From Paralvinella palmiformis (taxonomy: Eukaryota; Annelida; Polychaeta; Terebellida; Alvinellidae), in the NCBI GenBank assembly GCA_025642065.1, contig JAODUP010000671.1, positions 5,001 to 69,000 on the forward strand: 64,000 nucleotides of DNA. The letters are read 5' to 3'. The notes below the pieces were generated by a model. The model worked only from the letters and a program-made list of their open reading frames with translations, was not told the DNA's origin and ran no database searches. Of this stretch, positions 59,530-64,000 are shown one piece after another (position 1 is the first letter of the stretch; the number at the start of each line of letters is the position of its first letter). The position numbers were made by a program, and so were the translations under genes.

Positions 59530-60285
59530 ATAGCCAGTTTCATATAAAGAGATTATACTGTCAAATCATAAACACCTTGTTTAGACGTATGATTTGCAAA
59601 CAGGCTTCTGTACTTCCTTATAACTCTTTTAGTTAAACAAATATGTTTTGCTTAAATCATTCATTCAATCTATGAAATTATTATTTGGTCAATCACACCC
59701 TAACGATAGAGGTTGGACATGATATATTATGAAAATAATGTTACAAACGTTTTGAATATATCTCTCCGATGAACCTTTCAGTGTCCTAATGGTGGTTAAC
59801 CCTGGACCTGTATTTAATTTGGCTGTCACACTGTGTCTTGAGTCTATCTTTTACTTTACTTCATCATAACATGTATTTAAGTGCCATGTCATAAGGTCAT
59901 ATGTAAAATGTACTACTATAGGTACTCAAATAATCATATTTGTGTTCATGGAATGAAATTCAACATTTTCGGCTCTACTGTATAATTATTAAACACTTAT
60001 TTTAATTATATTTGAAAGGAGGATGACAAGGAGTACACGATTAGGTTGACATTTTGTTATTGGCAAAACGGTAATATAATCATGTGAAGTTTTAAAACAA
60101 AAACGTTTGAATGAAAACGTTGATGTTATAATGTTAAAGGTATCACTCATTTCGTAATCAGGCTGATAGCCTAGGTTGCTAATTCATAAGTAGGATGAAG
60201 TCTGATAACCTTAAGAACAGAATATCTTAAACTAAAACACACAACATCCACAAATAGAACTAGTATTCAATAGTATTTTTCTTCT
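59530..60285. other. AT-rich DNA, nothing recognised
   Basis: No gene. Confidence 0.5.
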
Positions 60286-60290
60286 AGCAT

Positions 60291-60293
<3 letters not shown>

Positions 60294-60345
<52 letters not shown>
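60294..60345. repeat. (TA)n microsatellite
   Basis: About 52 bp of TA. Confidence 0.97.
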
Positions 60346-60347
<2 letters not shown>

Positions 60348-60349
60348 GA

Positions 60350-60810
60350 GTTAATGGTAATCTTTGTACCAGAGAAAGGAACTTTATTATTATTAAATAT
60401 GTGTGATTAAACCAAGAAATAAGTGGCAAATTCTTAACGTGTTCTACATATAAAGTCAATTGTTTTAAGATGACGTTGTCGCTGGCAACAATCACATGAT
60501 ATAAAATTTTAAACTTCATTTTCTGTGAGACAAAATTCGACTATTAGTTTATTATTTTATTTTATTCAACCTCTATTGAATGGAGAAAATACAAGATAAA
60601 AGTACATACAGCAATACTTTAAACAAGAACAATACAAAGCTTAATACAGGAATAATATTTGTTTAAATTTTGTTAAAAGTGTAATTAAAAGATACTCCCT
60701 ATGTCATGTTTTTATACAATTATTTTTTATAACATAAATCGTACTGAGTCGACTAGACCATCTGCACTGTATGAAGATTGACTAGAATTCGTACAACATG
60801 AGAAAATAAG
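60350..60810. other. AT-rich DNA, possible 3' end of the following LINE
   Basis: The minus-strand LINE that ends near 60812 should have its 3' untranslated part here. No motif confirms it. Confidence 0.4.
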
Positions 60811-60811
60811 A

Positions 60812-61720
60812 CTAGCGGGACAAACACCCATAACAATTCGAATTACTAATGTGCCAGGTATTAAAATAGTTTGAGTGCAAATAAATCAATAAAATATTCA
60901 CAAACGTTTGCGAAGAATTTTGAAATATTCTGGTAAATAAAGACTTGTTATATTCATTTAAAATATTGTTCTCATCAGTTATTCCAAGGGCTTGAAGAAA
61001 ATAGCTACGATGAGATCTTTTTTCTGGGACCACAAACATATTTCATGATGTTGCCTTGTGCTGACTGAATCTTAGCGATAGTATTGACACTCACGGATAG
61101 ACAATCAACATCATATAATAAAGTAGGCAAACATATGGTTTTATATAAGTGAACTTTGCTTTTTGTATTTAAAACTGGATATGACGTACCAATATTGCTT
61201 ATTGAAAACTTACTTCGTTTCGCTTTTGAATTCGTGTACTAACTTAGTCGTTGTATTTAACATTATTATTAAAAGTTATACCCAGTATATCCATGTCTTC
61301 CACATTTTGTATAGGTTTATTTTTCAGATACCATTGGGACGTTGTCGTAAAACAACCATAGCCTTTACATACCATCATACATTTGGTCTTTTTGTGTCGT
61401 AATTTAAACGTCATATGGATGAATAATCGGTGCATATATCAATCATTTTTTGTAGACCTGGAACGGTAGTACTAATTAAAGAGATATTATTAGTATAAGC
61501 AAACGAGTTATATAAGTGGTTGCCGACACGTACCCCGTGTTCACAAAAAGATAATTCAAGCACTAAACCAGACATAAATAAGTTAAATAAAACAGGTGAA
61601 AGCATACTTCCTTGACCAGAACCACGAACAACTCTAAAATATGTGCCATAGTGTATATAACCATCCCATTTGATGACAACATCTAGATTAGAATGCCATT
61701 AAATTTATGATCGGAAATCC
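60812..61720 (-). pseudogene. LINE ORF2 reverse transcriptase and C-terminus, catalytically dead
   Basis: Minus strand, from 61710: SNLDVVIKWDGYIHYGTYF, then GSGQGSMLSPVLFNLFMSGL (GxxQGxxLSPxLFN box), GVRVGNHLYNSF, AYTNNISLIS and LQKMIDICTDYSSI. A frameshift near 61430 leads to FKLRHKKTKCMMV, QWYLKNKPIQNVEDMDILGI and TFNNNVKYND (the D-x-L-G box). Further frames give a QHHEICLWSQKK trace and, at 61039-60812, RSHRSYFLQALGITDENNIL. Where the family has ADD, this copy reads TNN, so both catalytic aspartates are lost. Stops and frameshifts are otherwise moderate. It is a different LINE type from family A. Confidence 0.82.
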
Positions 61721-61849
61721 ACCGATAGCTAAATATGATTTACCATGTGTACTTTATGAAGGAGAGTAAGAACTATTAATCGGTCATATTTAGAATTCAA
61801 CATAGTGGCAATAGAACATGTTTAATAGAGTATATTATCATTAAGAAAT

Positions 61850-62210
61850 AACAATTATCCTGAAACCTATTTTTATTTAAAGATCTGTATATAGTAATAT
61901 TAATAACAAATTCAGATCAGTCATATGATATGGTGAATCCGTATCCGGTCCGGAGTTTGTTAATTTTTAATTTTATGTACATACTCCAGCTTAATACAGA
62001 TTTTAGTTAAATTGATTGATATAAAACTGTGTAAACACATTATTTCCTTGTATGCGTTGCGCTACAAAACAGATACAAATAAAAAGAATTTATTGTTATT
62101 GACCGATTCGAAATGTTAATTCATTGTGCAATAGATAGCATTCTATTAATTCTTAGTTCTGAAAACTACGACAAATGACTAAACGGGTGAGAATAGTGCA
62201 ATTTGGTAAC
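61850..62210. other. AT-rich DNA, nothing recognised
   Basis: No gene. Confidence 0.5.
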
Positions 62211-62219
62211 GAAATCAGG

Positions 62220-63120
62220 GAAACGTCAAGAGTTCACAATCCAAAATGGTTTCCCTAGCAAAAAAATGCAATTGGACTGGGAAGTTTCAGAAATAAAAAA
62301 GTTAACCCAGTTTGATGGCATGATTGCGCCGAGCAGAGCTGGTGAACTGTAAGACGTATTGTGCATTTACGAGATGTGAAAGTTGTGGCCTCGGGGTTAT
62401 GTGATTTCAGCAATCATCTAAAATCCAATCTGCATAATATGCAGTTGGAAAGTGACGAAGAAGGGGTGACTGTGAACTGTGAAGTCCTTCTTCAAGCCGC
62501 AGCCACAGAGTTACGACGCTGCCAATGAAGTGACCCAGGCAGAAGTGATGTTCGTCTACTGTGTTATCGTGTAAAAGCTTCCAGCGACAATTAGGGACAT
62601 TTTCACGGAATTGGAAACAGACTTTCAACTGTAAGCTGTACTAAGACTATCCAGGTGTTAAAGACCATTTTCGCACCAGTGTCAAGAGCAGATAAGTTCA
62701 AGGTCTGTATGCTCATTCCAGAGATTGATCGTCTGCTGCGGAAGTTGTTCATCAAATAAGTCCAGCTTCGACATATCCGCAACGTTGTTGACCTGTGCAC
62801 CACTGACTTCAATTACCACGACTTCAAATACTATGACTCACCTATCGCCGTCAGCATGTGCAGGGATCTTTGATCAGCGTTGTGCCCACATTATAATGTG
62901 TGGTTGTGCGCAAGATAGTCGACAAGTTTACGTTCGACGTCCCAGTGTTGTGCGACCTTGGTGTTTTGCCATGCTGCAGCGTGATAGAATGTAACTTACG
63001 AACCGATTGGATACCTTAGAGCTAAAATATGAGTACGAGGACTTTCAGCTGTTGGGCGACAACGCAATCATGCTCCAGAAGGATGGCCAAGCGCGACTAA
63101 TTGACCACACCTGCTCGTGA
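62220..63120 (+). pseudogene. degraded protein-coding remnant, possibly DNA-transposon derived
   Basis: This stretch is clearly less AT-rich than its surroundings and shows coding traces in changing plus-strand phases. Examples are a Cys-containing CKTYCAFTRCESCGLGVM-like trace (62350-62402), NEVTQAEVMFVYCVIV (62524-62572), FKVCMLIPEIDRLLRKLFIK (62697-62756), NVVDLCTTDFNYHDFKYYDS (62780-62840), and VDKFTFDVPVLCDLGVL (62920-62968). The layout of a zinc-finger-like Cys pair, a long helical middle and a DVPVL..LGVL-type end reminds me of hAT- or ZMYM-like transposase-derived proteins of invertebrates, but this is a family impression. Frame changes and stops every 20-40 codons show that it is not a working gene. 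A decayed host gene is the alternative. Confidence 0.4.
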
Positions 63121-63129
63121 CAGGACTTT

Positions 63130-63800
63130 TTTTTCTGGTTAAAGATCCCAGTCGTTGAGTGACAGTAATGAGTGTTATCTGTAAATGTAATGCAGTTTGT
63201 GGCCTATAATGTGCGAGTAATAATAGTGTGTTGTTATCACATATTGCTATGATATTCGAGACAAATGCATACGAATTAGCCGATCAAGTTGTATACATCT
63301 TAGAAATCCTCCGCGAACAGTTAGGTGTGTAACGACCACATTGATTGTTGAAAGCAGTAAAAGGAATTTTTTCTAACTAATATTTTCACATTTTAGTAAA
63401 AACCATGCAAACAGTTTGAGAATAATGTTATGATATTATGAACTTATGATGCATTATTAAGTTACAACCTGGATACATTTTATTGTTTAGCCAGTATAAT
63501 TTACTACAAAATAAAACTTCTTATTAATAACTCGATTTGTTTTTAAAGAGCATAATTGATATAAACCACAAAAATGCGCCCTGAAGTGTATCATATTAAG
63601 TAATATATGTTAATACAAAAACAAAACGATCACTTGGTTTAATTACGATCTTATCTATATTGAAGTAATTAAGAGATATGTATATAGCATTTATAAGGCA
63701 ATTTGTTGATTAGAACAATCGGCCTTAAGACGAAATATGATTGTATCTATTGCCATTGAATTTATCCACATATTTTGGTGTTGTTATTCTTATCGTTGTT
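63130..63800. other. AT-rich DNA, nothing recognised
   Basis: No gene. Confidence 0.5.
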
Positions 63801-63814
63801 ATTAATATTAAAAC

Positions 63815-63905
63815 TATTACTCTCATTATCATCATCATCATCATTATCATAATCACCACTATCCAGACCCGAACTATTACTGTTGTCATCATTACGATTA
63901 TTTCT
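63815..63905. repeat. degenerate (ATC)n / (ATT)n tract
   Basis: TCATCATCATCATTATCAT core at about 63830-63850 with imperfect flanks. Overlapping Ile/Thr- and Met/Val-rich frames on the two strands are repeat translations. Confidence 0.85.
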
Positions 63906-64000
63906 ATTTTTAATAATAACCAAACCATAAACTCTAGAGTATATTCAAAGGTAATATATTGCCAGTATAAATATGTATAAACTATTAGTACTGTACATTA

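Overview
This window reads as intergenic or intronic DNA from an animal nuclear genome. The background is strongly AT-rich, long dinucleotide, trinucleotide and tetranucleotide tracts recur every few kilobases, and every recognisable coding segment belongs to a decayed transposable element. There are no bacterial-type gene arrays, ribosome binding sites or operons, and I found no host protein-coding exon, tRNA or rRNA gene that I can defend. The style of the LINE and SINE families, together with the long CACT, CAC, TA and CA arrays, suggests a marine lophotrochozoan invertebrate (annelid or mollusc). That assignment is an impression, not a proof.

Layout. 0-8 kb: AT-rich unique sequence, (TA)n/(GA)n and (CA)n tracts, a dispersed repeat (family D, twice), a SINE remnant and a 65-base poly(A). 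8-12 kb: a 310-bp tandem duplication and one copy of repeat family C. 12.2-14.4 kb: an old minus-strand LINE with ORF1 and the endonuclease part of ORF2, its ORF1 split by a SINE with a perfect 15-bp target-site duplication. 14.4-15.3 kb: a homopolymer-rich stretch that looks like unpolished assembly and contains another SINE. 15.5-18.9 kb: repeat C, a CACT/CAC array with about 565 bp lacking G on the plus strand, and a LINE family A copy. 21-27 kb: an L2/CR1-like reverse transcriptase fragment and several small duplicated segments. 28-34 kb: two more copies of repeat C and the second LINE A copy. 34-47 kb: mostly unique AT-rich DNA with microsatellites, a full SINE (13-bp duplication) and a 56-bp SINE tail with its own 12-bp duplication. 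47.5-48 kb: the second G-free CACT array. 48.5-52.5 kb: a pile-up of a third LINE A copy, a younger LINE carrying the FADD motif, and an L2-like LINE interrupted by a SINE and a (TA)n tract. 54-56.2 kb: repeat C inverted and a LINE C-terminal fragment. 60.8-61.8 kb: a LINE reverse transcriptase whose catalytic aspartates are gone. 62.2-63.1 kb: a degraded, less AT-rich segment that may be a DNA-transposon gene.

The elements do not form a pathway. What the window records is a history of nested retrotransposition. The tRNA-derived SINE carries no protein of its own and must have been mobilised by a partner LINE. Its shared 3' tail and 12-15 bp target duplications, on a copy that keeps only the tail as well as on fuller copies, are the clearest biological signal here.
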